Assembly: GCF_900450765.1 (NCBI RefSeq)
Contig: NZ_UGGU01000003.1
Location: forward strand, 1,750,854 to 1,814,853
Source of the DNA: Fusobacterium necrogenes
GTDB taxonomy: Bacteria > Fusobacteriota > Fusobacteriia > Fusobacteriales > Fusobacteriaceae
DNA length: 64,000 nt
Reading direction: 5' to 3'
In this document: in pieces, positions 18,744 through 27,322 of the stretch
Layout of the letters: the number at the start of each line of letters is the position of its first letter
Numbering within the stretch: position 1 is the first letter of the stretch
Translations under genes and position numbers: made by a program
The notes under the pieces: generated by a model
The model's input: the letters and a program-made list of their open reading frames with translations, nothing else
Databases searched by the model: none
Told to the model about the DNA's origin: nothing

Positions 18744-20204
18744 TTATACCAATTTTTTCAATTCTGTTGCAACAAATTCAACATGTGGTCCTATTATAAC
18801 TTGTACAGCATTTCCTTTTTTGATGATTCCTGCAGCTACTTTTTTAATTTCTGTATCATTCACTTTAGAACTATCTACAACTTCTAATCTCAATCTAGTA
18901 GTACAGTTATCAATATTTGTTAAATTTTCTTTTCCACCTAATAGTGGTAATAGAGCTATTGCTACTGCTGTATAAGTATTTACTCCCCCTTCAGCTACAA
19001 CTTCTACTAATTCCTCATCTTCTCTTCCTGGAGTTTTTATATTAAACTTATTAATTACAAATGTAAATATTACATAATATACTACAAAGAAAATAACTCC
19101 TAATACTAATAACATAATTGGATTATTTGCATTTGGATTACGTAATGATAATACAAAGTCTACTAAACCAGCTGAGAATCCAAATCCTGCCATCCAATTT
19201 AAAGATGCTGCTAAAAATACTGATACTCCTGTTAAAATAGCATGTAATAGATATAATCCTGGTGCAACAAACATAAATGCAAACTCTATAGGTTCTGTTA
19301 CTCCTGTAAAGAAGCTTGCAAATCCTGCAGCCAACATAATAGATTTTATTTTTTCTTTATTTTCTACTTTTGCTGTCTTAATAAATGCTACACATGCTCC
19401 TAATAATCCAAACATCATGATTGGGAAAAATCCTGCTTGATACATTCCTACATGATAAGCTCCTTCCACAGCTTCTGGTAATCCTGCATAAGCTGCTGCT
19501 GGATCTCCCCAGAATCTTCCTATATCGTTTATTCCTGCAACGTTAAACCAAAATACCGAATTTAATGCATGATGTAATCCAACTGGGATAAGCAATCTAT
19601 TAAAGAACCCATATACTCCTGCTCCTATAGGTCCTAGTTTAGCAATCGATATTCCAAAAGATACTAACCCTGAATAAATGATAGGCCAAACATATAATAA
19701 AATAAATGATACTACTAACATTACAACAGAAGTTATGATTGGAACAAATCTTTTTCCACTGAAGAAAGCTAAGAATCTAGGTAATTCTAATGTATGGAAC
19801 TTATTATACAATTCACCTGCTATAACTCCACATAATATTCCAACAAATTGGTTATTGATTTTTCCGAAAGCAGCTGGAACTTGATCTGCTGGTACACCAG
19901 TCATTTGTGCTACCGCTCCTACTGAAAGTAAGGTAGTAACAACTTCAAAAGCAACTAGTCCAGCTAAAGCAGCTGCTCCATTTTTATCTTTCGACAATCC
20001 AAAAGCTACACCAACAGCAAACAAAATAGGCATATTGTCAATAATAGCTGCCCCAGCTTTTATTAAAAATGCTGCTAATTGACTATTAGCTCCCCATCCA
20101 ATGGGATCAATCCAATAACCAATTCCCATCAAAATCGCTGCTGCAGGTAATACTGCCACCGGTACCATCAAAGCTTTACCAATTTTCTGTAAGTAACTAA
20201 ACAT
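18744..20204 (-). CDS. PTS EIICB permease, glucose/N-acetylglucosamine type
   Basis: Membrane permease that takes up and phosphorylates a hexose. The EIIC domain (~1-375) includes MFSYLQKIGKALMVPVAVLPAAA, the GHALN-type segment PVGLHHALNSVFW, and FTGVTEPIEFAFMF. The EIIB domain (~410-486) has the phosphocysteine near Cys434 (NIDNCTTRLRL). No EIIA domain is present, so EIIA must come from elsewhere. The HHALNSVFWF and GFSAGLVDF segments favour GlcNAc (NagE-like) over glucose. The open frame starts at 20228, but GGAGG at 20211-20215 sets the start at 20204 (486 residues). Confidence 0.88.
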   Translation of the reverse strand: MFSYLQKIGKALMVPVAVLPAAAILMGIGYWIDPIGWGANSQLAAFLIKAGAAIIDNMPILFAVGVAFGLSKDKNGAAALAGLVAFEVVTTLLSVGAVAQMTGVPADQVPAAFGKINNQFVGILCGVIAGELYNKFHTLELPRFLAFFSGKRFVPIITSVVMLVVSFILLYVWPIIYSGLVSFGISIAKLGPIGAGVYGFFNRLLIPVGLHHALNSVFWFNVAGINDIGRFWGDPAAAYAGLPEAVEGAYHVGMYQAGFFPIMMFGLLGACVAFIKTAKVENKEKIKSIMLAAGFASFFTGVTEPIEFAFMFVAPGLYLLHAILTGVSVFLAASLNWMAGFGFSAGLVDFVLSLRNPNANNPIMLLVLGVIFFVVYYVIFTFVINKFNIKTPGREDEELVEVVAEGGVNTYTAVAIALLPLLGGKENLTNIDNCTTRLRLEVVDSSKVNDTEIKKVAAGIIKKGNAVQVIIGPHVEFVATELKKLV

Positions 20205-20289
20205 AAAACTTCCTCCTTTTTGTAACATTTTTTTATTTATTCACGTTAATGTTTAGATCACGATTTTTTTTTTCATATCCTTTAACTTG

Positions 20290-20298
20290 ATTATAGCA
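20290..20298 (-). promoter_or_regulatory. Extended -10 promoter of the PTS EIICB gene
   Basis: Minus strand reads TGCTATAAT: a consensus -10 (20290-20295) with the TGn extension. No good -35 is visible, which is common for extended -10 promoters. It implies a 5' leader of about 80 bases. Confidence 0.55.
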
Positions 20299-20535
20299 CA
20301 ACTTTTTACTTTTTTCTATATATATTTTTATTTTTTATCTTTTATTTTAACTTTATGTTCTATTTTAATATTTTATATAACAATTATTTATATAAAATAT
20401 AATAATATTATCACTGCCTCCTTAACTTAGAGATACTATTATTATTTCAATTTGTCAAGAGAATTCCTCTATTTATTTTATATAAATTTTATGTTAGAAT
20501 AAACTATGCAACTATTATTTCAAAAGGAGAAAAAT
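20299..20535. other. AT-rich intergenic region between PTS gene and sigma-54 activator
   Basis: Part of a 331-bp divergent spacer. Apart from the PTS promoter, only AT-rich sequence and a possible weak -10 (TAGAAT, 20495-20500) for the activator are visible. No ORF or RNA element is supported. Confidence 0.4.
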
Positions 20536-22305
20536 ATGGAAATTTCTTTATTAAATATAAAAGAAGAAGTTGATAAATATATCAACATTATCTCTAATTT
20601 AATAAATGTTGATGTTGGAGTCGTAGATAAAAACATGTTAAGAATAACTGGAACAGGACTTTATAAAAATATAAACGGTATCTACGCCCTTGGAAATGTT
20701 TATAAAAACACTCTAAAAACAGGAAAAACCCATATTATTGAAAATCCAAGAAAACATATTCTTTGTAGTAGCTGCGAAGATAGAAACAATTGTAAGGAAA
20801 AACTAGAAATATCCACACCTATTTATTGCCATAATGAGATTATTGGAGTACTTGGATTAGTCTGTTTTAACGATCAACAAAAGAAAAAAATTATAGCTAG
20901 TATAGATTCCTACCTTAATTTTACAAAACAAATAGCTGAATTTATAGGAATAAAATTTTTTGAATATCAAGAAAATCTCCTACAAAAAGATAAAGAAAAT
21001 ACATTAAATACTATCCTTGAGAATATTAACAAAGGTGTTATTATAAAAGATAAAAATAATATTATTTTAAGTATCAATGAAATAGCTATAAATAAACTAA
21101 ATATAGATTTTGAATATACTGGAAAAACTATTAAACTTATCAATCAAAATGATTATTTAATGAATGAAGAAATTTTTAAATTAATAATTGAAAACAGAGA
21201 ATTCAATGTTGTAGGAAAAGAAATTTCACTCACATCTTTTGATAATCGAGAAAACTCAGCCTTCATCTTTGAAGATATAAAAAAAATAAATGAAAATATA
21301 ATAGAGATCACTAATAATGGAAATGTTATCTCTTTAAATGATATCTATGGAAACTCAATAGCTACTAATAGATTAAAAGAAAATATATTAAAGGTTGCTA
21401 ATACAAATTCAACAGTTTTAATAACAGGAGAAAGTGGAACTGGTAAGGAGCTCGTAGCTCGTTCATTACACTCCCATAGCAATAGAAAAGATAAACCCTT
21501 TGTTGTCATAAATTGCTCAGCTATTCCAGATTCGTTGCTAGAAAGTGAACTCTTTGGATATGTAAAAGGAGCTTTCACTGGTGCTAATAACAATGGAAGA
21601 ATGGGAAAGTTTGAATTGGCAAATACTGGTGTAATTTTCCTAGACGAAATTGGAGATATGCCACTTTATTTACAAGCTAAAATTTTGAGAGTTATACAAG
21701 AAAAAAAGATTGAAAGAATAGGGTCTAATAAAAGTATTGATTTAGATATAAGAATTATTGCTGCTACTAATGTAGATTTAGAACAAAAAATAAGAGAAAA
21801 GAAATTTAGAAATGATCTCTACTATAGATTGAATGTAATCCCTATAAAGTTACTACCTTTGAGAGAAAGAAAAGAAGATATCATTCCAATAGTTGAAAAA
21901 TTAATTAGAAAATATAATCACATTGCTCATAAAAATATAAACTCTATAGATAATAAAGTTGTGGATTCTTTACTTTCTTACGATTGGCCTGGAAATGTTA
22001 GAGAATTAGAAAATATAATCGAATTAATGATAAATATGAGTACTGATAGTAATACTTTAACTTATTCTCTCCTTCCTGAAAATATTCTTACTCCTATTGA
22101 AAATAATTCTTTGGATCTGCCTCATATTTTTAGTACTAATTTTAATGAAGAGTTAGAAAATTTTGAAGAAATTGAAAAAAATTATATTGTTAAAGCATTA
22201 AAAAAATATGGAAATACAACAACAGGAAAAAAGATTATTTCTGACAAAATGAATATAGGATTAACAACTCTATATAGAAAATTAAAAAAATTAAGAATTG
22301 AGTAG
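20536..22305 (+). CDS. Sigma-54-dependent activator with cysteine-rich sensor and PAS-like domain
   Basis: Bacterial enhancer-binding protein. A GAF-like N-terminal region (~1-145) carries a cysteine cluster [10 protein letters not shown] (Cys77, 80, 86) plus cysteines near 98 and 109. A PAS-like region (~150-255) follows. The AAA+ domain has Walker A GESGTGKE (~298), the sigma-54 contact motif GAFTGA (~345) and Walker [11 protein letters not shown] Fis-type helix-turn-helix closes the protein (~560-589). A frame extension to ATG 20506 exists, but AAGGAG before ATG 20536 fixes the start. It is followed by three enhancer-like repeats and a -24/-12 promoter in front of the cysteine desulfidase gene, its likely target. 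Confidence 0.92.
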   Translation: MEISLLNIKEEVDKYINIISNLINVDVGVVDKNMLRITGTGLYKNINGIYALGNVYKNTLKTGKTHIIENPRKHILCSSCEDRNNCKEKLEISTPIYCHNEIIGVLGLVCFNDQQKKKIIASIDSYLNFTKQIAEFIGIKFFEYQENLLQKDKENTLNTILENINKGVIIKDKNNIILSINEIAINKLNIDFEYTGKTIKLINQNDYLMNEEIFKLIIENREFNVVGKEISLTSFDNRENSAFIFEDIKKINENIIEITNNGNVISLNDIYGNSIATNRLKENILKVANTNSTVLITGESGTGKELVARSLHSHSNRKDKPFVVINCSAIPDSLLESELFGYVKGAFTGANNNGRMGKFELANTGVIFLDEIGDMPLYLQAKILRVIQEKKIERIGSNKSIDLDIRIIAATNVDLEQKIREKKFRNDLYYRLNVIPIKLLPLRERKEDIIPIVEKLIRKYNHIAHKNINSIDNKVVDSLLSYDWPGNVRELENIIELMINMSTDSNTLTYSLLPENILTPIENNSLDLPHIFSTNFNEELENFEEIEKNYIVKALKKYGNTTTGKKIISDKMNIGLTTLYRKLKKLRIE

Positions 22306-22306
22306 T

Positions 22307-22359
22307 TTTTCAAAATGAAAAACTACTTTTTCATTTTGAAAATTTTTTCATTTTGAAAA
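22307..22359. promoter_or_regulatory. Three palindromic enhancer-like repeats (activator sites; first pair also a terminator)
   Basis: The 16-mer TTTTTCATTTTGAAAA occurs at 22327-22342 and 22344-22359, and its exact reverse complement at 22307-22322. Each unit is itself nearly palindromic. They lie about 70-120 bp upstream of the -24/-12 promoter, where enhancer-binding proteins bind. The first two also form a perfect hairpin followed by T-rich sequence, so they may end the activator transcript. Confidence 0.72.
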
Positions 22360-22425
22360 TTTTTCTTTTTAATAAAATATAGCTACAATAATTAATTTTA
22401 CTATCTTTATTTATTTTTTTATCAT

Positions 22426-22441
22426 TGGTATATTTTTTGCT
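22426..22441 (+). promoter_or_regulatory. Sigma-54 (-24/-12) promoter of the cysteine desulfidase operon
   Basis: TGGTATATTTTTTGCT has GG (22427-22428) and GC (22439-22440) exactly 10 bases apart, as in TGGCACG-N4-TTGCW. It sits after the enhancer repeats and about 175 bp before the start codon. Confidence 0.75.
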
Positions 22442-22615
22442 TATATAGAATAATAACAAAACTTTTTTATTTTTTAATTCTATTTACTATAAAAAAATAA
22501 GATAGTAGAAACTTTTAAATTAATTTAAAAAATTTTAAGCAAAATAACATGACTATTACTAAATTTAGTTATTGACAATTTTTATTTTTAGTAGTATTTA
22601 TAAAGGGAGGAAAAT

Positions 22616-23905
22616 ATGGAAAAAGTAACAGAAAAAATCTTAAATATTTTAGAAGAAGAATTAGTTCCTGCTGAAGGATGTACAGAACCAATAGCTATAG
22701 CCTATGCTGCTGCTAAGTTAACAAATATCTTAGGAGGTATCCCTGAAAAAATTGATGCCTATCTTTCTGGAAACATAGTCAAAAATGTTAAAAGTGTTAA
22801 AATACCTAATTCTGAAGGTATGATAGGAATTGAAGCTTCTACTGCTATGGGGGCTATCTTGGGAGATTCTTCAAAAGAGCTCATGGTTATAGCACATGTA
22901 GATAAATCACGTTTACCAGAAGTAAAAAAATATATAGAAGATAAAAAAATCAATGTTTTTTTAAATGAGGGAGATATTAAACTGTATATCAGATTAGAAG
23001 GTATTTACCAAAATAATACTGCCACTATTGAAATTCAACACTATCATACTAATATAACTAAAATCATAAAAAATGGTGTCGAAGTAAAGGGACAATCTTG
23101 TGATGAAATATGTTCTGGTGATGTTATGACAGATAGATCTTTCTTATCAGTAGAATTGATTTATAATCTTGCTAAAACAATAGATTTATCTCTAATCGAA
23201 GCAACTTTCCAAAAAGTTATAGATTATAACTCTGCTATTGCTAATGAAGGATTAACTAATACTTATGGAATAGCTATTGGAAAAACTATAAAAGAGGGAA
23301 TGGAAGAGGGAGTTTATGGAAACGACCTAAGAAATAAAATGGCTAGCTTTGCAAGTGCTGGAAGTGATGCTAGAATGAATGGTTGTTCTCTTCCAGTTAT
23401 AACTACAAGTGGAAGTGGAAATCAAGGAATGACTTGTTCATTACCAATAATAAAATTCTGTCAAGAAAAAGGTTTTTCAAAAGAACAATTGATAAGAGGA
23501 CTATTTTTTTCTCATATGACAACAATTCATATTAAATCTAATATCGGAAGATTATCTGCTTATTGTGGAGCTATATGTGCTAGTGCTGGAGTAGCTGGTG
23601 CTATATCTTTTTTATCAGGGCTCTCACTTGAACAGATTGGCTATGCTATTGAAACTACTTTAGGAACAATGTCAGGTGTGATCTGTGATGGTGCTAAAAG
23701 CTCTTGTGCTACAAAGATAGCGGCCGGAATATCAGCAGCTTTTGACTCTTACTATGCAGCTTCAAAAAATAGAAAATTTGAGTTTGGAGAGGGAATAGTA
23801 GGTAAAAATGTAGAAAAAACAATAGAACATGTAGGGGTACTCGGACAAGTTGGTATGAAGACAACAGATGAGGTTATCTTGGATATAATGATTAAAAATA
23901 TTTAG
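22616..23905 (+). CDS. L-cysteine desulfidase family protein (CyuA/YhaM, UPF0597)
   Basis: An iron-sulfur enzyme family related to the L-serine dehydratase alpha domain, releasing H2S, ammonia and pyruvate from cysteine. It begins LEEELVPAEGCTEPIAIAYAAAKL and has the SGSGNQGM segment and the cysteines of GQSCDEICSGDV and YCGAICASAGVAG expected for a [4Fe-4S] ligand set. Length 429 is standard. GGAGG precedes the ATG. It is followed 50 bp later by a symporter gene and preceded by a sigma-54 promoter. Serine could be an alternative substrate. Confidence 0.88.
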   Translation: MEKVTEKILNILEEELVPAEGCTEPIAIAYAAAKLTNILGGIPEKIDAYLSGNIVKNVKSVKIPNSEGMIGIEASTAMGAILGDSSKELMVIAHVDKSRLPEVKKYIEDKKINVFLNEGDIKLYIRLEGIYQNNTATIEIQHYHTNITKIIKNGVEVKGQSCDEICSGDVMTDRSFLSVELIYNLAKTIDLSLIEATFQKVIDYNSAIANEGLTNTYGIAIGKTIKEGMEEGVYGNDLRNKMASFASAGSDARMNGCSLPVITTSGSGNQGMTCSLPIIKFCQEKGFSKEQLIRGLFFSHMTTIHIKSNIGRLSAYCGAICASAGVAGAISFLSGLSLEQIGYAIETTLGTMSGVICDGAKSSCATKIAAGISAAFDSYYAASKNRKFEFGEGIVGKNVEKTIEHVGVLGQVGMKTTDEVILDIMIKNI

Positions 23906-23955
23906 AGTCATTAAAGAAATTTAATGTATAAAATTTATTTTAAGGAGGGCTTTTT

Positions 23956-25122
23956 ATGGCTAAAATGAAGGATAGCTTAATAATTAAGCTAATTCTAGGG
24001 GTTGTAGCAGGTCTAATTATAGGTTTATATTCTAATGAAGCTGTAATTGGAGTTATTCAATCTATTAAATTTATATTAGGTCAGTTAATAAACTTTACTG
24101 TACCTTTGATCATTTTGGGATTTATAGCACCTGCTATTACCAAAATGAAATCTAATGCTAGTAAAATGTTGGGGGTCATGTTATTACTTGCTTATACTTC
24201 TTCTGTTGGAGCAGCATTTTTCTCTATGATAGCTGGATACACATTAATTCCTAAGCTAAATATTGTATCTACAGTTGAAGGATTAAAAGAGTTGCCTGAA
24301 ATGATATTTAAAGTTGAAATACCTCCAGTATTTTCTGTTATGTCAGCTCTTGTTCTATCTTTATTCTTAGGATTAGCTGTGGTTTGGACAAAATCTGAGA
24401 ATTTTGAAAGATTATTAGATGAGTTCAATAACATTATGTTAAAGATTGTCTATGCTATTATTATTCCTATACTTCCATTTTTCATAGCTTCTACATTCGC
24501 TACATTGGCTTATGAAGGTGGAATAACAAAACAATTACCTATCTTCTTAAAGGTCGTAGTAATAGTTTTAATAGGACACTTTATTTGGCTTGCTGTTTTA
24601 TATACAATTGGTGGTGCTACATCAGGAAAAAATCCATTCAGTTTGTTAAAATTTTATGGACCTGCTTATTTAACAGCTGTTGGAACTATGTCTTCAGCTG
24701 CTACACTTCCAGTTGCATTGAGTTGTGCTAAAAAATCTCAAGTTCTTGATGATGATATAGCAAATTTTGCTATCCCTTTAGGTTCTACTGTACACCTTTG
24801 TGGTTCTGTTCTAACTGAAGTTTTCTTTGTTATGACAGTGTCACAAGTACTATATGGACAATTACCTACACTTGGAACTATGATATTATTTATAATTTTA
24901 CTTGGAATTTTTGCTGTAGGAGCTCCTGGAGTACCTGGTGGAACAGTCATGGCTTCTCTTGGAATTATTATCTCTGTACTTGGATTTGATGATAGTGGAG
25001 TTGCTTTAATGCTTACAATTTTTGCTTTACAAGATAGTTTTGGAACTGCTTGTAATGTCGTTGGGGATGGAGCTTTAGCACTTATGTTAAATGGAATTTT
25101 TAAAAAAGATTTAGCTAAGTAA
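23956..25122 (+). CDS. DAACS-family dicarboxylate/amino acid:cation symporter
   Basis: Inner-membrane Na+/H+-coupled symporter of the GltP/DctA/SstT superfamily, 388 residues with about 8 membrane segments and re-entrant loops. Motifs seen: FTVPLIILGFIAPAI, the serine-rich hairpin GTMSSAATLPVALSCAKK, PLGSTVHLCGS and the substrate loop GAPGVPGGTVMASLGII. AGGAGG precedes the start. Its place after a cysteine desulfidase under a sigma-54 promoter suggests cysteine, cystine or serine uptake (inference). Confidence 0.88.
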   Translation: MAKMKDSLIIKLILGVVAGLIIGLYSNEAVIGVIQSIKFILGQLINFTVPLIILGFIAPAITKMKSNASKMLGVMLLLAYTSSVGAAFFSMIAGYTLIPKLNIVSTVEGLKELPEMIFKVEIPPVFSVMSALVLSLFLGLAVVWTKSENFERLLDEFNNIMLKIVYAIIIPILPFFIASTFATLAYEGGITKQLPIFLKVVVIVLIGHFIWLAVLYTIGGATSGKNPFSLLKFYGPAYLTAVGTMSSAATLPVALSCAKKSQVLDDDIANFAIPLGSTVHLCGSVLTEVFFVMTVSQVLYGQLPTLGTMILFIILLGIFAVGAPGVPGGTVMASLGIIISVLGFDDSGVALMLTIFALQDSFGTACNVVGDGALALMLNGIFKKDLAK

Positions 25123-25189
25123 TATAAATTAAAGTGTGAGAATAAGGTTAAGCTATTTTCTTAGTATTAACATTTATTTATTAATTAAC

Positions 25190-25236
25190 AAGGATTGGCA
25201 CATGTACTTTACAGGTGTCAATCCTTCTTAATTTTA
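25190..25236 (+). terminator. Rho-independent terminator after the symporter
   Basis: Perfect stem AAGGATTGGCAC / GTGTCAATCCTT (one G-T pair) with a 13-nt loop, then T-rich sequence. Confidence 0.8.
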
Positions 25237-25256
25237 TAATAATTTATAAATCCTAA

Positions 25257-25305
25257 ATAAAAAACTACACCCTCAATCTTAAATATCTAAGGTTTTAGAT
25301 GTAGT
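25257..25305 (-). terminator. Terminator after sstT
   Basis: On the minus strand ACTACA ... TGTAGT with an inner CTTA/TAAG hairpin, followed by TTTTTTA. Confidence 0.65.
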
Positions 25306-25338
25306 CCAAATAAAATTTTATATAACTGTCATTTTCAA

Positions 25339-26586
25339 TTACTCTACGCTTTCTATTCTTTCAAATCTAATCTCTCTACCTTCTTTTCTCCAATTTGCAT
25401 ACTCAGCAACACTAGTAAATAAAACATCAGTTGAAGAATTTAAAGCAGTTTCACAAGAATCTTGAATAACTCCTATTATAAATCCAACTCCTACTACTTG
25501 AATTGCTATATCATTAGGTATTCCAAATAAGCTACAAGCCAACGGAATAAGTAAAAGAGATCCTCCAGCAACTCCTGAAGCCCCACAAGCACAAATAGCT
25601 GCTAGAATACTTAAAAGTATAGCTGAAAGTAAATCTACTTGAATGCCCAAAGTATGTGCAGCACTCAGTGTAAATACAGATATTGTAACAGCTGCTCCTG
25701 CTGTATTAATAGTAGCTCCAAGTGGAATAGATACAGAATAAACATCTTTATCCAATCCTAACTCTTTACAAAGATTCATATTTACAGGAATATTAGCAGC
25801 TGAACTTCTAGTAAAAAAAGCTGTTACTCCACTGTATTTCAAACATTTAAATACCAATGGATATGGATTTTGTCTTATCATAAACCATGCTATTAGAGGA
25901 TTTATAACAAAAGTTACAAAAGCTAAGCAAGCTAGTAATAAAACTATCAATTTTCCATATGCCAGCAAACTAGCTATTCCACTTGTTTTCATAGAGTTGA
26001 ATATAAGCCCCATTATTCCAAATGGTGCAAATTCTATTACAACTTTAACTGTTTTTAAAATTATTTCAGATATATCTATAAGAATTTGTTTTGTCTCTTC
26101 TTTTCCATCTCTTAAAATCATTCCAAAAAGTATACTCCAAAAAAGAATCCCTATATAATTTCCTTTTAATAAAGCATTTACAGGATTATCTACTAAATTT
26201 AACATTAATCCCTTCACAACTTGATTTACATTCTCTGGCGGTACAACTGAACCTTCACCTGCTTTTAACATCAATTCCACAGGAAACATAAAACTTCCAA
26301 TAATAGCAACAACAGCTGCTAAAAAAGTACCTAAAAGATACAGAATTACTATTGATTTCATATTAGATTTCTGTCCTCTTTTATGTTGTAATACAGCAGC
26401 CATAACCAAGAAAAAAACTAGTATAGGAGCAATAGATTTAAGTGCTCCAACAAATAAATCTCCTAAAATAATAACTGCACTAGCTTTTTCTGGAGCTATT
26501 ATAACCAATATTATCCCCAACATAATACCAATAACTATCCTTTTAATGAGACCTAACTCAATCCATTTCAAATATATATCTTTCAT
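25339..26586 (-). CDS. sstT: Serine/threonine:Na+ symporter SstT
   Basis: DAACS-family sodium-coupled serine/threonine importer in the inner membrane, 415 residues. Motifs: [18 protein letters not shown], the [17 protein letters not shown] signature typical of Sst[18 protein letters not shown], and [23 protein letters not shown]. It is divergent from an ACT-domain protein. With two L-serine dehydratases in the window it supports serine fermentation. Confidence 0.95.
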   Translation of the reverse strand: MKDIYLKWIELGLIKRIVIGIMLGIILVIIAPEKASAVIILGDLFVGALKSIAPILVFFLVMAAVLQHKRGQKSNMKSIVILYLLGTFLAAVVAIIGSFMFPVELMLKAGEGSVVPPENVNQVVKGLMLNLVDNPVNALLKGNYIGILFWSILFGMILRDGKEETKQILIDISEIILKTVKVVIEFAPFGIMGLIFNSMKTSGIASLLAYGKLIVLLLACLAFVTFVINPLIAWFMIRQNPYPLVFKCLKYSGVTAFFTRSSAANIPVNMNLCKELGLDKDVYSVSIPLGATINTAGAAVTISVFTLSAAHTLGIQVDLLSAILLSILAAICACGASGVAGGSLLLIPLACSLFGIPNDIAIQVVGVGFIIGVIQDSCETALNSSTDVLFTSVAEYANWRKEGREIRFERIESVE

Positions 26587-26640
26587 AAAAACTCTCCTTT
26601 TTGTCCTTAATTTAGAAACACGTGTCTTTGTATAGAGTAC

Positions 26641-26669
26641 AATATACCATAAACTTTTCTTTTATGCAA
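26641..26669 (-). promoter_or_regulatory. Sigma-70-type promoter of sstT
   Basis: Minus strand: -35 TTGCAT (26664-26669), 17-bp spacer, -10 TATATT (26641-26646). A palindrome ACACGTGT (26618-26625) just downstream of the expected start point could be an operator. Confidence 0.7.
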
Positions 26670-26689
26670 GCTTTTTTTTTATTTTTCTA

Positions 26690-26718
26690 TAGACAAAATA
26701 AATTTTTAAAGCTATACT
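26690..26718 (+). promoter_or_regulatory. Sigma-70-type promoter of the ACT-domain gene
   Basis: -35 TAGACA (26690-26695), 17-bp spacer, -10 TATACT (26713-26718), back to back with the sstT promoter. Confidence 0.68.
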
Positions 26719-26750
26719 CTTATTAAAGACATTTTTTGGGAGGAAATTTT

Positions 26751-27188
26751 ATGAAAGGAAAATATCTAATTGTTGATAAGTCTATCTTACCTGATTATTT
26801 TGAAAAGGTTATCGAAGTTAGAAATTTTTTAAGAGATGGAAAATTTCAAAATGTTAGTGATGCCGTAAAAGAGGTAGGAATAAGTAGAAGTACATATTAT
26901 AAATATAAAGACTTTATTTTTTCACCTTCAGATAGCAATATAGGTAGAAAAGTTCTCCTCTCTATAATGCTCGAAGATAAAAAAGGAGCTCTTTCAGAAG
27001 TACTAAATTTTTTATATTCTGTTGACTGTAATATCATCACTATCAATCAAAATATTCCAATCAATAAAGTTGCTTCCATAACAATTTCCATGGATATTTC
27101 TGATACAAAACTAGTAATTGAAGAGATATTATCAAAATTAAGGAGTATAAAAAATGTTGTTTCTAGTAAACTAATAGCATTGGAATAG
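26751..27188 (+). CDS. ACT domain-containing protein (PheB/UPF0735 type)
   Basis: 145 residues. The N-terminal half (1-~65) contains a helix-turn-helix-like stretch NVSDAVKEVGISRSTYYKYKD. The C-terminal half is an ACT domain (RKVLLSIMLEDKKGALSEVLNFL...NIITINQNIPI). This layout matches the UPF0735/PheB family of amino-acid-responsive proteins. GGGAGG places the start at ATG 26751. Divergent from sstT, so regulation of amino-acid uptake is a plausible inference. Confidence 0.82.
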   Translation: MKGKYLIVDKSILPDYFEKVIEVRNFLRDGKFQNVSDAVKEVGISRSTYYKYKDFIFSPSDSNIGRKVLLSIMLEDKKGALSEVLNFLYSVDCNIITINQNIPINKVASITISMDISDTKLVIEEILSKLRSIKNVVSSKLIALE

Positions 27189-27250
27189 ATTAATTTTTAT
27201 AAATTTTTATTTTAAAATAAGAAATTTATAAATGATAAGTAAAAAATAAA

Positions 27251-27274
27251 ATGAGCAAGTTAATACTTGCTCAT
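27251..27274. terminator. Bidirectional terminator between ACT gene and mnmG
   Basis: Perfect stem ATGAGCAAGT / ACTTGCTCAT with a TAAT loop. On the minus strand it is followed by TTTATTTTTT, so it mainly ends the rpmH-to-mnmG transcript; it also lies after the ACT gene on the plus strand. Confidence 0.8.
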
Positions 27275-27322
27275 CTGTCTTTATAAATAAGATTTAAATT
27301 TTTTAAATCGATTAAGTAATTA

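Noticed and set aside
25196..25213. TTGGCACATG as another sigma-54 promoter
   Set aside because: It lacks the GC element at the correct distance, lies inside a terminator stem, and no gene starts downstream on that strand.
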